Shown here piece by piece: positions 42,303 to 51,142 of a DNA stretch of 64,000 nt. The stretch comes from Ruegeria halocynthiae (GTDB lineage Bacteria; Pseudomonadota; Alphaproteobacteria; Rhodobacterales; Rhodobacteraceae). Positions within the stretch are counted from its first letter, which is position 1, and each line of letters starts with the position of its first letter. Both the position numbers and the translations under genes were made by a program. The notes beneath the pieces were generated by a model. It saw nothing but the letters and a program-made list of their open reading frames with translations. It did not search any database and had not been told where the DNA came from. The stretch is taken from NCBI RefSeq assembly GCF_900106805.1, contig NZ_FNNP01000001.1, positions 372,001 through 436,000 on the forward strand, read 5' to 3'.

Positions 42303-43697
42303 ATGGCTGCACAATCCTATGATCTGATCGTAATCGGGGCTGGCCCCGGTGGCTATGTGGCTGCTATTCGCGCGGCGCAGCTGGGCCTGAAGACCGTCGT
42401 TGTCGAGCGCGAGCACCTGGGTGGCATCTGTTTGAACTGGGGCTGCATCCCGACCAAGGCGCTTTTGCGTTCTTCGGAAGTGTTCCACCTGATGGAGCGT
42501 GCCAAGGATTTCGGACTGAAGGCAGATAAGATCGGTTATGATCTCGACGCGGTGGTAAAGCGTTCGCGCGGAGTAGCGGCACAGCTTTCCGGCGGCATCG
42601 GTCACCTGCTCAAAAAGAACAAAGTGGCCGTTGTGATGGGAGAGGCGACGATCCCTGCCAAAGGCAAGGTCAGCGTCAAAACCGACAAAGGCACGGAAGA
42701 GCTGACAGCCAAGAATATCGTTTTGGCCACCGGCGCTCGCGCGCGGGAATTGCCCGGACTTGAGGCCGACGGAGACTTGGTTTGGACTTATAAGCACGCA
42801 TTGCAACCGCCGCGTATGCCAAAGAAACTGCTTGTCATCGGCTCGGGCGCAATCGGTATTGAATTCGCCAGCTTTTATAACACGCTGGGTGCGGACACGA
42901 CTGTTGTCGAAGTCATGGATCGTGTTCTGCCGGTTGAGGATGCCGAGATAAGCGCGTTTGCCAAGAAGGCCTTCACCAAGCAGGGCATGACCATCATGGA
43001 AAAGGCGATGGTCAAGCAGTTGGATCGCGCCAAAGGCAAAGTCACCGCGCATATCGAAGTGAAGGGCAAGGTTGAGAAGCATGACTTTGATACTGTGATT
43101 TCGGCCGTCGGCATTGTCGGCAATGTCGAAAACCTCGGGCTCGAAGCGCTGGGTGCCAAGATTGACCGCACCCATGTTGTGACGGATGAATTCTGTCGCA
43201 CTGGAGTAGAGGGGCTTTATGCGATTGGTGACATCGCGGGCGCGCCTTGGCTTGCCCACAAAGCCAGCCACGAAGGTGTGATGGTTGCTGAGCTGATCGC
43301 CGGTAAACACGCGCATCCGGTCAAACCTGAAAGCATCGCAGGCTGTACCTATTGTCAGCCTCAGGTTGCCTCGGTTGGGTACAGCGAAGCTAAGGCCAAA
43401 GAACTTGGTTATGAGATCAAAGTCGGTCGCTTCCCGTTCATCGGCAACGGCAAGGCCATCGCACTTGGCGAACCCGAGGGCCTGATCAAGACGGTGTTTG
43501 ACGCCAAGACCGGGGAATTGCTGGGTGCGCACATGATCGGTGCGGAAGTAACCGAGTTGATTCAGGGCTACGTGGTTGGCCGCCAGTTGGAGACCACAGA
43601 AGAAGACCTGATGAACACCGTTTTCCCGCATCCAACACTGTCAGAAATGATGCATGAAAGTGTGCTGGATGCCTATGGGCGTGTGATCCATATGTAA
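42303..43697 (+). CDS. lpd: Dihydrolipoamide dehydrogenase (E3)
   Basis: A 464-residue flavoprotein disulfide reductase that reoxidises dihydrolipoyl groups of 2-oxoacid dehydrogenases with NAD+. FAD site GAGPGGYVAAIRAAQLG (12-28), redox pair C43/C48 in GGICLNWGCIP, NAD site VIGSGAIGIEFASFYNTLG, and catalytic His-Glu H443/E448 in FPHPTLSEMM. It is not beside an E1 or E2 gene, but its operator matches that of the pdh operon, supporting assignment as the pyruvate dehydrogenase E3. The ATG at 42303 follows GAGAGGGAA. Confidence 0.97.
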   Translation: MAAQSYDLIVIGAGPGGYVAAIRAAQLGLKTVVVEREHLGGICLNWGCIPTKALLRSSEVFHLMERAKDFGLKADKIGYDLDAVVKRSRGVAAQLSGGIGHLLKKNKVAVVMGEATIPAKGKVSVKTDKGTEELTAKNIVLATGARARELPGLEADGDLVWTYKHALQPPRMPKKLLVIGSGAIGIEFASFYNTLGADTTVVEVMDRVLPVEDAEISAFAKKAFTKQGMTIMEKAMVKQLDRAKGKVTAHIEVKGKVEKHDFDTVISAVGIVGNVENLGLEALGAKIDRTHVVTDEFCRTGVEGLYAIGDIAGAPWLAHKASHEGVMVAELIAGKHAHPVKPESIAGCTYCQPQVASVGYSEAKAKELGYEIKVGRFPFIGNGKAIALGEPEGLIKTVFDAKTGELLGAHMIGAEVTELIQGYVVGRQLETTEEDLMNTVFPHPTLSEMMHESVLDAYGRVIHM

Positions 43698-43702
43698 AGG
43701 AC

Positions 43703-43822
43703 GGGGGCTCTGCCCCCATTGCGGCAAGCCGCAACTCCCCCGAGGTATTTACAGCCAGATGAAGCATGGGATCCGTACTTCATCTGGCCGAAAATACCTC
43801 GGAGCGCGAGGCAGAGCCTCGC
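43703..43822. repeat. Compound inverted repeats between convergent lpd and M20 genes
   Basis: Several hairpins are packed together: GGGGGC-TCT-GCCCCC (43703-43717), GCGGC-AA-GCCGC (43721-43732), a long imperfect stem of about 25 bp per arm (43740-43764 with 43778-43802, arms containing CCGAGGTATTT and AAATACCTCGG, and CCAGATGAAG/CTTCATCTGG), and GCGAGGC-AGA-GCCTCGC (43806-43822). It probably ends transcription in both directions and looks like a dispersed intergenic repeat. Confidence 0.75.
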
Positions 43823-43834
43823 ATGTTTCCAAGT

Positions 43835-45223
43835 TTATTTCCGGGTCAATGCTTCCAGAATGCGCGCCCACGAACGGATGCCCTTGTGGAAACTTTTGAC
43901 ATCGTATTTCTCGTTCGGTGAATGGATGGCATCATCGTCATTAGCATAACCGACCAGCATCGAATCCAATCCCAATACCGTATTGAAAAACCCTACGACG
44001 GGGATTGAACCGCCCATACCGGTGAAAACGGCCTCGCGGTCCCACTCATCCGAAAGCGCGCCGCGCGCGGCTTCGAATTCGGGGCGGTCGAGATTCATGA
44101 CCGAGGCAGGGGACCCTTCCAGGTCGTTGTCCCAGACGACTTTGGCATCGGGTGACAGTCGATCTTCAACATGTTTGCGGATATTGTTGCGCAATGCGTC
44201 CGGGTCCATATCGCCCACAAGGCGGCAGGTGATCTTGCAATGCGCCTCGGACGGGATCACGGTTTTGGATCCGGCGCCGTTATATCCGCCCCAGAGGCCA
44301 TTCACCTCAAGTGTCGGGCGCGCCCATTGTTGTTCCAGCGTGGAGTACCCCTTTTCGCCGTGGGGTTGGGAATAGCCAACAGAGTTTAGGTATTCTGCTT
44401 CATCGAAGCCGCAATTCTGCCACTGGCGCAGTTGCTCGGCCGGAACTTCGTGTACGCCTTCGTAGAATCCGTCGACCGACACGCGGCCAGTTTCTTCGTC
44501 GTAGAATGAGGCAACGATACGCGATAGCTCTCGCAGAGGGTTCAGGCCCGGCCCGCCATAGTGGCCCGAATGCAGGTCGATGCGCGGACCAATGATGGTA
44601 AATTCATCCTTGAGCATTCCGCGTAGTTGTGAAGCAATTGACGGGACGCCCCGCGATACCATCGAGGTATCACAGACCAGAGCCAGATCGGCCTGAAGCT
44701 CGGTTTTGTTCGCTTCGAGGAACGGCACTAGTGAGGGCGATCCGGATTCCTCTTCGCCTTCGAAGAAAAACGTAATTCGGCAGGGCAGAGTGCCGTGAAC
44801 CGCTTTCCATGCGCGGCAGGCTTCGACGAAGGTCATCAACTGACCTTTGTCATCGGAGGACCCGCGCCCGCGGATCACTTGCCCGTGTGCTGTGTCTTCC
44901 AGCGCCGGATCGAAGGGGTCGCGGTTCCAAAGTTCCAGCGGATCAACAGGTTGCACGTCATAATGGCCGTAGAACAGCACATGCGGGCCGTCACCGCCTT
45001 CGCCGACATGGCCGACGACCATGGGATGACCAGGTGTTTCGCGCTTTTCTGCCTTGATGCCGATGCTTTGCAGATCAGCCACCAGCCAGTCGGCGGCTTG
45101 GTTAACATTCTCTTTGAACGCCGGGTCTGTCGATATCGACGGGATTCGCAAAAAATCCATCAGGCGATCGATGGATGCGGTCAGATCGGTATCGATCCGG
45201 CTGAGTACGGCGTCAAGCGACAT
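43835..45223 (-). CDS. M20-family dipeptidase/metallopeptidase
   Basis: A 462-residue zinc peptidase of the M20 (CPG2/dipeptidase) family. First metal His in LFYGHYDVQPVDP, bridging Asp in GRGSSDDKGQ, catalytic/metal Glu in FFFEGEEESGSPSL, further Asp in LVCDTSM and final His in DDAIHSPNEK. The dimerisation lid follows (DLHSGHYGGPGLNPL). It probably cleaves dipeptides or small C-terminal peptides in the cytoplasm; the exact substrate is unclear. It is divergent from hemA, with about 300 nt between start codons. Confidence 0.92.
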   Translation of the reverse strand: MSLDAVLSRIDTDLTASIDRLMDFLRIPSISTDPAFKENVNQAADWLVADLQSIGIKAEKRETPGHPMVVGHVGEGGDGPHVLFYGHYDVQPVDPLELWNRDPFDPALEDTAHGQVIRGRGSSDDKGQLMTFVEACRAWKAVHGTLPCRITFFFEGEEESGSPSLVPFLEANKTELQADLALVCDTSMVSRGVPSIASQLRGMLKDEFTIIGPRIDLHSGHYGGPGLNPLRELSRIVASFYDEETGRVSVDGFYEGVHEVPAEQLRQWQNCGFDEAEYLNSVGYSQPHGEKGYSTLEQQWARPTLEVNGLWGGYNGAGSKTVIPSEAHCKITCRLVGDMDPDALRNNIRKHVEDRLSPDAKVVWDNDLEGSPASVMNLDRPEFEAARGALSDEWDREAVFTGMGGSIPVVGFFNTVLGLDSMLVGYANDDDAIHSPNEKYDVKSFHKGIRSWARILEALTRK

Positions 45224-45379
45224 GGGGTTCTCCTAGAAGGTCTGGAATTTGCGCAGAGCCTAGCAGGGCAGGCGGGACCGTCCAGCCCGTTCTGCCGACA
45301 TCGCAGTTGAAACGCCTGCGTCGTTTCCTCGCGTCTGGTTGCCGTAACTTTACTTGTCGTGCCGCGCCTTACCCGGTAT

Positions 45380-45393
45380 TTGATGCAAATCAA
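45380..45393. promoter_or_regulatory. FnrL (FNR-type) box upstream of hemA
   Basis: TTGAT-GCAA-ATCAA matches the FNR/FnrL consensus TTGAT-N4-ATCAA perfectly. It lies 130 nt upstream of the hemA start. FnrL control of hemA is known in Rhodobacter. Confidence 0.85.
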
Positions 45394-45523
45394 AGTTGGG
45401 TTCACCGGTTCGGCTGTAGGCAGTCTGAACAGAGGAACGCGAAGCCATGTAAGCGCACGATTTGCTGAGTGGCGAAAAAAGTCGCTCGGGTATAATATCA
45501 ACCGGGCATCCAAGGAGGGTCCG

Positions 45524-46747
45524 TTGGACTATACTGCTCAGCTCGATACTGCGATTGCCAGGCTGCATGACGAAGGACGTTACCGGACCTTCATAGACAT
45601 CGAACGCCGCAACGGGCATTTCCCACATGCGGTGCGGACATGCCCTGACGGATCGCAGCAGAATATCACCGTCTGGTGCGGCAACGACTATCTGGGCATG
45701 GGCCAGAACCCGGTTGTGCTGGACGCGATGCACGAGGCAGTGGATGCGACCGGTGCGGGCTCGGGCGGCACGCGTAACATATCGGGCACCACCGTCTATC
45801 ACAAACGGCTTGAGGCCGAGCTGGCCGACTTGCATGGCAAGGAAGAGGCGCTGTTGTTCACCAGTGCCTATATCGCCAATGACGCCACGCTGAGCACTTT
45901 GCCCAAGCTGTTTCCTGGCCTAATCATCTATTCTGATGCGTTGAACCATGCGTCGATGATCGAAGGAGTGCGGCGTAACGGGGGGGCAAAGCGTATCTTC
46001 CGTCACAACGACGTGGCCCACCTGCGTGAATTGCTGGAGGCCGACGATCCGACCGCCCCCAAGCTGATCGCCTTTGAATCGGTCTATTCGATGGATGGCG
46101 ATTTTGGCCCGATTGAACAGATTTGCGATCTGGCTGATGAATTTGGTGCATTGACCTATATTGATGAGGTTCATGCGGTTGGAATGTACGGCCCACGTGG
46201 TGGTGGTGTGACTGAACGTGACCGTCTGGCCCATCGTATTGACATCATCAACGGCACGCTGGCGAAGGCTTATGGCGTCATGGGTGGTTATATCGCAGCA
46301 AGCGCCAAGATGTGTGACGCCATCCGCTCTTACGCACCGGGCTTCATCTTTACCACGTCGCTGCCGCCTGCGGTTGCGGCAGGGGCGGCCGCATCGGTCG
46401 CTTATCTCAAGCGCACACCGGAGCTGCGCGAGCAACATCAGACGCAGGCCAGTATCTTGAAGCTGCGCCTCAAAGGATTGGGTCTGCCGCTGATCGATCA
46501 CGGCAGTCACATCGTGCCCGTGATTGTTGGTAACCCAGTTCATACCAAGATCCTCAGCGACCGGTTGCTGGATGATCATGGAATTTACGTACAGCCAATC
46601 AATTTCCCGACCGTGCCGCGCGGAACCGAGCGTCTGCGGTTCACTCCGTCACCAGTGCACGGACCCGACGAAATGAACCGTCTGGTACAGGCGATGGACG
46701 AACTTTGGTCACATTGTGCGCTAAATCGCGCCGAACTTGCCGGATAA
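45524..46747 (+). CDS. hemA: 5-aminolevulinate synthase
   Basis: A 407-residue ALAS that condenses glycine and succinyl-CoA to 5-aminolevulinate, the first step of tetrapyrrole synthesis by the C4 route. The PLP Lys is K248 in NGTLAKAYG, as in Rhodobacter enzymes. Other conserved parts are [43 protein letters not shown] and the end [10 protein letters not shown] chose a TTG start at 45524: an AAGGAGG ribosome site precedes it and the product then matches R. sphaeroides HemA in length and N-terminus (MDY...). In-frame codons back to 45359 overlap the FnrL-box region and are unlikely to be translated. Confidence 0.97.
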   Translation: MDYTAQLDTAIARLHDEGRYRTFIDIERRNGHFPHAVRTCPDGSQQNITVWCGNDYLGMGQNPVVLDAMHEAVDATGAGSGGTRNISGTTVYHKRLEAELADLHGKEEALLFTSAYIANDATLSTLPKLFPGLIIYSDALNHASMIEGVRRNGGAKRIFRHNDVAHLRELLEADDPTAPKLIAFESVYSMDGDFGPIEQICDLADEFGALTYIDEVHAVGMYGPRGGGVTERDRLAHRIDIINGTLAKAYGVMGGYIAASAKMCDAIRSYAPGFIFTTSLPPAVAAGAAASVAYLKRTPELREQHQTQASILKLRLKGLGLPLIDHGSHIVPVIVGNPVHTKILSDRLLDDHGIYVQPINFPTVPRGTERLRFTPSPVHGPDEMNRLVQAMDELWSHCALNRAELAG

Positions 46748-46877
46748 CCTCACGCCAAAGTGTGCAACGAGTTTGCTGCGTGTTAAGCTTAGGCTAACAA
46801 AAGCAACGCACGAATCGTTATAGGAGCGATTCGGCGTTGGCGCGTAACACGCGACAGGCAAAGATGGGGCAGCAGGG

Positions 46878-48092
46878 ATGATTGGGCGCAGATCACAGCG
46901 CGATTCCGAAGAAGGTATGGACGTCAGGCCGAAGGGTTTTGACGACTACGAGGTACGGCTCGGCGATGTCATGCGTGGTGAACGCGCGACGATGGGCAAA
47001 TCTCTTCTGGACGTACAGCGCGAACTGCGGATCAAAGCCAACTACATCGCCGCCATCGAAAATGCTGATCCCGATGCATTTGACACACCCGGCTTCATCG
47101 CCGGGTATGTGCGTTCTTATGCCCGATATTTGGGTATGAACCCGGATGAAACTTTCTCGAACTTCTGCCAGGAAAGTGGCTTTGAGGTCGCGCATGGCAT
47201 GTCGGCCGAGGCGTCCGTGGTCAAGAAAACTCAGGGCGGTCTGCCTTCGCGCGGACCGATGGGGCGTGATCCGTTTGTCTCGCCCAGCACGCCCTATATT
47301 CCGGGCCGCGAATCCGTCGTTAGCCAGATCGAACCACGTGCAATCGGATCAACTCTGGTCCTGTTGGCCGTCATCGGTGGTATTGGCTATGGTGGCTGGT
47401 CGGTTCTGAACCGTATCCAGCAGGTTCAGGTCAGCCCGGTCGAGCAGGCGCCAATCGTGCTTACCGATCTTGATCCGCTGGATGCCGCGCAGGCACGGCC
47501 CGAAGGGATTGAAGTGGCTGGCGCCAAGGCACCGAGTTCTGAGGCGCTGGATCGTCTGTATCGTCCACAGGCGCTGGATGTACCGGTCCTGGTCGCGCGC
47601 GATGCGCCGATCTCAACCCTTGATCCGCGCAATGTCGGAACATTCCGCGCGCCTGAGCCCCCGCAGATTCATGTGACCGAGGTTCATACGGTCGAACGCC
47701 CTACATTGCCTCAGGTGGTTGAAAAACTTAATGCAACGCTGAAAATCGTCGCCGTGAACCCGTCGTGGATGCGGGTCACTGCAGCTGATGGCAGTGTGAT
47801 CTTCGAAGGTACACTGGGCACTGTCGAACAAGGCAGCACGTTTGAAGTTCCGTTAACCGAAGAACCGCCGCAATTGCGGGCTGGTGCCTCGGGTTCGGTC
47901 TATTTCTCGATGAATGGTAAGCACTTTGGACCGGTCGGCGCGCCCGGTACGGTAACCAAAGGTGTCGTTCTGTCCAAAGATGCCGTCGCCGAAAGCTTTG
48001 CGGTGGCTGATCTTGAGGCTGAACAGAACAGTGCACTCAAGCAATTGGTCGCAGAGCTGCAGACCACGATAGCAGAAGCGCCGACTGAGTGA
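46878..48092 (+). CDS. RodZ-like cell-shape protein
   Basis: A 404-residue protein with an N-terminal helix-turn-helix of the RodZ type (about 26-92, LGDVMRGERATMGKSLLDVQRELRIKANYIAAIENADPDAF), a single membrane helix (about 156-177) and a C-terminal beta domain (about 285-375, LKIVAVNPSWMRVTAADGSVIFEGTLGTVEQGSTFEVPL; DUF4115-like). RodZ links MreB to the cell-wall synthesis machinery. It stands directly before ispG, the same order as rodZ-ispG in E. coli, which supports the call. Between helix and beta domain is a long Pro-rich periplasmic linker. Confidence 0.85.
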   Translation: MIGRRSQRDSEEGMDVRPKGFDDYEVRLGDVMRGERATMGKSLLDVQRELRIKANYIAAIENADPDAFDTPGFIAGYVRSYARYLGMNPDETFSNFCQESGFEVAHGMSAEASVVKKTQGGLPSRGPMGRDPFVSPSTPYIPGRESVVSQIEPRAIGSTLVLLAVIGGIGYGGWSVLNRIQQVQVSPVEQAPIVLTDLDPLDAAQARPEGIEVAGAKAPSSEALDRLYRPQALDVPVLVARDAPISTLDPRNVGTFRAPEPPQIHVTEVHTVERPTLPQVVEKLNATLKIVAVNPSWMRVTAADGSVIFEGTLGTVEQGSTFEVPLTEEPPQLRAGASGSVYFSMNGKHFGPVGAPGTVTKGVVLSKDAVAESFAVADLEAEQNSALKQLVAELQTTIAEAPTE

Positions 48093-48162
48093 TCTAGCCA
48101 TTGCTCCTCATGGGTTGGCGAACTATCTAAGGGTCAACTCTGGCTGATCTGGACCGATCCTC

Positions 48163-49284
48163 ATGTCCCTCAATCACGTACGTCCCTGGCGCGACATCTA
48201 TCGCCGCAAATCTCGCCAGATCATGGTGGGCAATGTGCCCGTCGGTGGAGATGCGCCGATTGCAGTACAGACCATGACCAATACGCTGACCACCGATGTG
48301 GCAGCGACTGTTGCACAGATTCAGGCGGCGGCAGAAGCCGGAGCGGATATTGTACGGGTATCTGTCCCGGATGAACCCTCGGCAAAAGCGCTGAAAGAAA
48401 TTGTGCGCGAAAGTCCGGTTCCGATCGTGGCCGATATCCATTTCCACTACAAACGCGGTATCGAAGCCGCTGAGGCGGGCGCCGCATGCTTGCGGATCAA
48501 TCCCGGCAATATCGGGGATGAAAAGCGGGTGAAAGAGGTCATTAAGGCCGCGCGTGATCACAATTGCTCAATCCGGATCGGTGTGAACGCGGGTAGTCTG
48601 GAAAAGCACCTGCTTGAAAAATACGCCGAACCATGCCCCGAGGCGATGGTCGAAAGCGGATTGGAACATATCCGTATTCTTGAAGACAACGATTTTCACA
48701 ACTTCAAGATCAGCGTGAAGGCCAGCGATGTGTTCCTGTCGGCTGCGGCTTATCAGGGGATCGCTGAGGCCACCGATGCTCCGATCCATCTGGGCATCAC
48801 TGAGGCCGGCGGACTGGTTAGCGGCACGATCAAATCCGCCATCGGCCTGGGCAACTTGCTGTGGATGGGTATCGGCGACACAATCCGTGTCAGCTTGTCT
48901 GCGGATCCGGTCGAAGAGGTTAAAGTCGGTTTTGAAATCCTCAAATCTCTGGGTCTGCGCCATCGCGGTGTGAACATCATCTCGTGCCCATCCTGCGCGC
49001 GGCAAGGTTTTGACGTGATTAAAACCGTCGAGTCGCTGGAACATCGACTGGAGCACATCAAAACCCCGATGAGCCTGTCGATCATCGGTTGCGTGGTAAA
49101 CGGACCGGGTGAGGCGCTGATGACTGATGTCGGCTTTACGGGTGGCGGCGCCGGAAGTGGTATGGTCTATCTTGCAGGCAAGGCCAGCCACAAAATGTCG
49201 AATGACCAGATGATCGACCACATCGTAGAAGAGGTTGAAAAGAAAGCCGCTGAGATTGATGCGGCTCAGGAAGCTGCTGAGTAG
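48163..49284 (+). CDS. ispG: 4-hydroxy-3-methylbut-2-enyl diphosphate synthase
   Basis: A 373-residue IspG (GcpE), the iron-sulfur enzyme that converts MEcPP to HMBPP in the MEP isoprenoid pathway. The N-terminal TIM barrel includes [13 protein letters not shown] and [10 protein letters not shown]; the [4Fe-4S] ligands are C275 and C278 (SCPSCARQ) and C310 ([10 protein letters not shown]), with E317 as the usual fourth ligand. It has the short form without the plant-type insertion. Its stop is only 6 nt from that of the next convergent gene. Confidence 0.97.
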   Translation: MSLNHVRPWRDIYRRKSRQIMVGNVPVGGDAPIAVQTMTNTLTTDVAATVAQIQAAAEAGADIVRVSVPDEPSAKALKEIVRESPVPIVADIHFHYKRGIEAAEAGAACLRINPGNIGDEKRVKEVIKAARDHNCSIRIGVNAGSLEKHLLEKYAEPCPEAMVESGLEHIRILEDNDFHNFKISVKASDVFLSAAAYQGIAEATDAPIHLGITEAGGLVSGTIKSAIGLGNLLWMGIGDTIRVSLSADPVEEVKVGFEILKSLGLRHRGVNIISCPSCARQGFDVIKTVESLEHRLEHIKTPMSLSIIGCVVNGPGEALMTDVGFTGGGAGSGMVYLAGKASHKMSNDQMIDHIVEEVEKKAAEIDAAQEAAE

Positions 49285-49290
49285 CAGGCG

Positions 49291-50361
49291 CTATACAGCG
49301 GGCATCTGCTGTGTGGCACAGTGGATGCCGCCGCCCAACTCGCCCAGAATATCGACATTCATCGCAATGATCTCGCGGCTCGGGTAGTGGCGGGCGAGGG
49401 CGCGCTGCGCGATCTCGTCTGTTTTGAGGTCACCGAACTGGGACATCACGATGGCGCCGTTACAAACATAGTAGTTTGCATAAGAGGCCACGAATTCCGG
49501 ATGGTTGATTCGGCGTATGTTGGGCTCGGGGATAACCTCAACCTGTAACCCCTCGGCAATGAGGCGGTCATGAGTGTCAAGCGCGGCCAGGTGAAACGGG
49601 TCATCCATGTCCGGATCGTCTGGTAAGTTGATCAGTACACGCCCGGGTCCGGTAAAGCGTGCCAGACTGTCGATATGGTAATCGGTGATATCCTCACCCC
49701 AGACACCATCGGACCAGATCAAGCGCTTGGCGCCATAGGCAGCAAGCAGTCGGGCTTCGACCTCATCACGCGACAGGCCGGGATTGCGGTTAGTGTTAAC
49801 CCAAGAGCTTTCGTGCGCCATGATTAACCCGTGGCCGTCCTGCTCGGCACCTCCAGCTTCGCCCTTCAGCTCGGTTGGGATCAGGCGAAGCCCGAGTCGC
49901 CCGGCAATCCTGCTGGCGATCTGCGCATCCTGTTCATGGGCTTGTTTCCGGCCCCAGCCATTGAACTGAATCTGACTGAGCGCGATCCCTCCATGATTGT
50001 CGATCGCAAAGATGGGGCCCGAGTCTCGACACCACAAATCTTCGGTTGGAATATCCCAAAGCTCGACCGCTGCGGATAATTTTTGGCGTGCAGTCGGATG
50101 GTGCTCTGCCGCAGCAAGCACTGCCACAGGTTCAAAGTCGGATATTGCGTTGGCAATATCCGCGATGGTCTGTTGCACCATGTTCAGAAAAATCGGGTCG
50201 CGGTACACTTTGCGACTGACTGGCCACTGCATGAACGTGCGTTCGTGGCGCGTTTCTTCCGCCGGGACGAAAAAACCCGGCGTGCGCTTTGCCATGGATT
50301 GGTCAGACAAGCCCATTAGACCCAGCGCACCTCCGGCAAGTAAAAGGCTCCGCCGATTCAT
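49291..50361 (-). CDS. Exported agmatine deiminase-family protein
   Basis: A 356-residue member of the peptidylarginine/agmatine deiminase family, which hydrolyse guanidinium groups to ureas. The nucleophile is C348 in GGGIHCATQQ; RDSGP, DYHIDSLARF and WVNTNRNPGLSR are the other active-site parts. Unlike E. coli-type agmatine deiminases it begins with a signal sequence, MNRRSLLLAGGALGLMGL, with a twin arginine resembling a Tat leader, so it may act in the periplasm. The conserved EGG before the active-site segment is changed to EAGGAE. The ATG at 50361 has AAGGG upstream. It follows the DsbA-like gene, with an overlap of the possible longer N-terminal frame only. Confidence 0.85.
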   Translation of the reverse strand: MNRRSLLLAGGALGLMGLSDQSMAKRTPGFFVPAEETRHERTFMQWPVSRKVYRDPIFLNMVQQTIADIANAISDFEPVAVLAAAEHHPTARQKLSAAVELWDIPTEDLWCRDSGPIFAIDNHGGIALSQIQFNGWGRKQAHEQDAQIASRIAGRLGLRLIPTELKGEAGGAEQDGHGLIMAHESSWVNTNRNPGLSRDEVEARLLAAYGAKRLIWSDGVWGEDITDYHIDSLARFTGPGRVLINLPDDPDMDDPFHLAALDTHDRLIAEGLQVEVIPEPNIRRINHPEFVASYANYYVCNGAIVMSQFGDLKTDEIAQRALARHYPSREIIAMNVDILGELGGGIHCATQQMPAV

Positions 50362-50383
50362 CTGAGAGCCCTTCCACAATCCC

Positions 50384-51142
50384 TTAGCCCTGCTCAGCCC
50401 GAACGCCATTTGCGATCTGCAGCATCTGGTCAGCGGGCAGGAAGCCGCGCAGCATCTCGGTGCCTAGAACAAACGAAGGCGTACCGGAAATCCGCAGTTT
50501 TTGTGCCAACTCGCGAGACTTGTTGATCTCTTCGGAAACTTCGTCACTGTCCATGGCCGCGACAATCGCGTCGCTGTCCAGTCCCAACCCATCCGAGATA
50601 CGGCGCAGGGTGACCTCGGAAGGTTCACCGCTGAATTCCAGCAAGGCATCATGCACCTGCTTATAGGCATCATCCCCGGCGACCTGTTTGGTCGCGACAG
50701 CAAAGCGCGAGGATATGACCGAGGCGTCACCCAAAATCGGGAGCTCTTTGATCACCAGCCGGATGTTGCCATCGCTCTCTAACAGCGTGGCTACCTCGGG
50801 CACCGCGCGGCGGCAATAGCCGCAGCGATAGTCCATGAACTCGACAAGAGTGATGTCGCCATCCGGGTTGCCACCCACCCAGCTGTAGCCGTCATTAAAC
50901 AGGTCGTCCGCATTGGCAGCGACGAGTTCTTTGTCAGCATCGGCTTCGGCGGCGGCGTTGCGCTCTTCCAGGATGTTGATCGCCTCAATGATGACTTCGG
51001 GATTTTCCAGCAGGTATTCGCGCACCTGTGTGCCAAACTCGGCTTTCTCGGCGTCGCTCATGGCGTTCAGATCAAGCGCCTGTGCCGGGCCGGAAATCAG
51101 GGAAAGACCCAATAGGGCCGGTGCAGCATGTCTCAGGATCAT
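50384..51142 (-). CDS. DsbA-family thiol-disulfide oxidoreductase
   Basis: A 252-residue exported thioredoxin-fold protein. The signal peptide is MILRHAAPALLGLSLISGPAQA, followed by a helical N-terminal region (about 25-75) as in ScsC/DsbG-like proteins that oligomerise. The active site is C107-GY-C110 in DYRCGYCRR, with a cis-Pro loop SGTPSFVLG. It probably forms or shuffles disulfides in the periplasm. The ATG at 51142 has GAGGAAACGG upstream. It overlaps the M48 gene stop by 4 nt, suggesting one transcript with it. Confidence 0.93.
   Translation of the reverse strand: MILRHAAPALLGLSLISGPAQALDLNAMSDAEKAEFGTQVREYLLENPEVIIEAINILEERNAAAEADADKELVAANADDLFNDGYSWVGGNPDGDITLVEFMDYRCGYCRRAVPEVATLLESDGNIRLVIKELPILGDASVISSRFAVATKQVAGDDAYKQVHDALLEFSGEPSEVTLRRISDGLGLDSDAIVAAMDSDEVSEEINKSRELAQKLRISGTPSFVLGTEMLRGFLPADQMLQIANGVRAEQG

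Noticed and set aside
42258-43631. Open frame of 457 codons on the minus strand opposite lpd
   Set aside because: Shadow of lpd, whose product is unmistakable; composition is that of a complement frame.
45359-45523. Extra 55 codons in frame upstream of hemA
   Set aside because: They span the FnrL box region, have no family similarity, and the TTG at 45524 has an AAGGAGG site and gives the normal 407-residue HemA.
46811-46833. Hairpin CGAATCG/CGATTCG between hemA and the RodZ-like gene as terminator
   Set aside because: The stem is only 7 bp and no T run follows; too weak to call.
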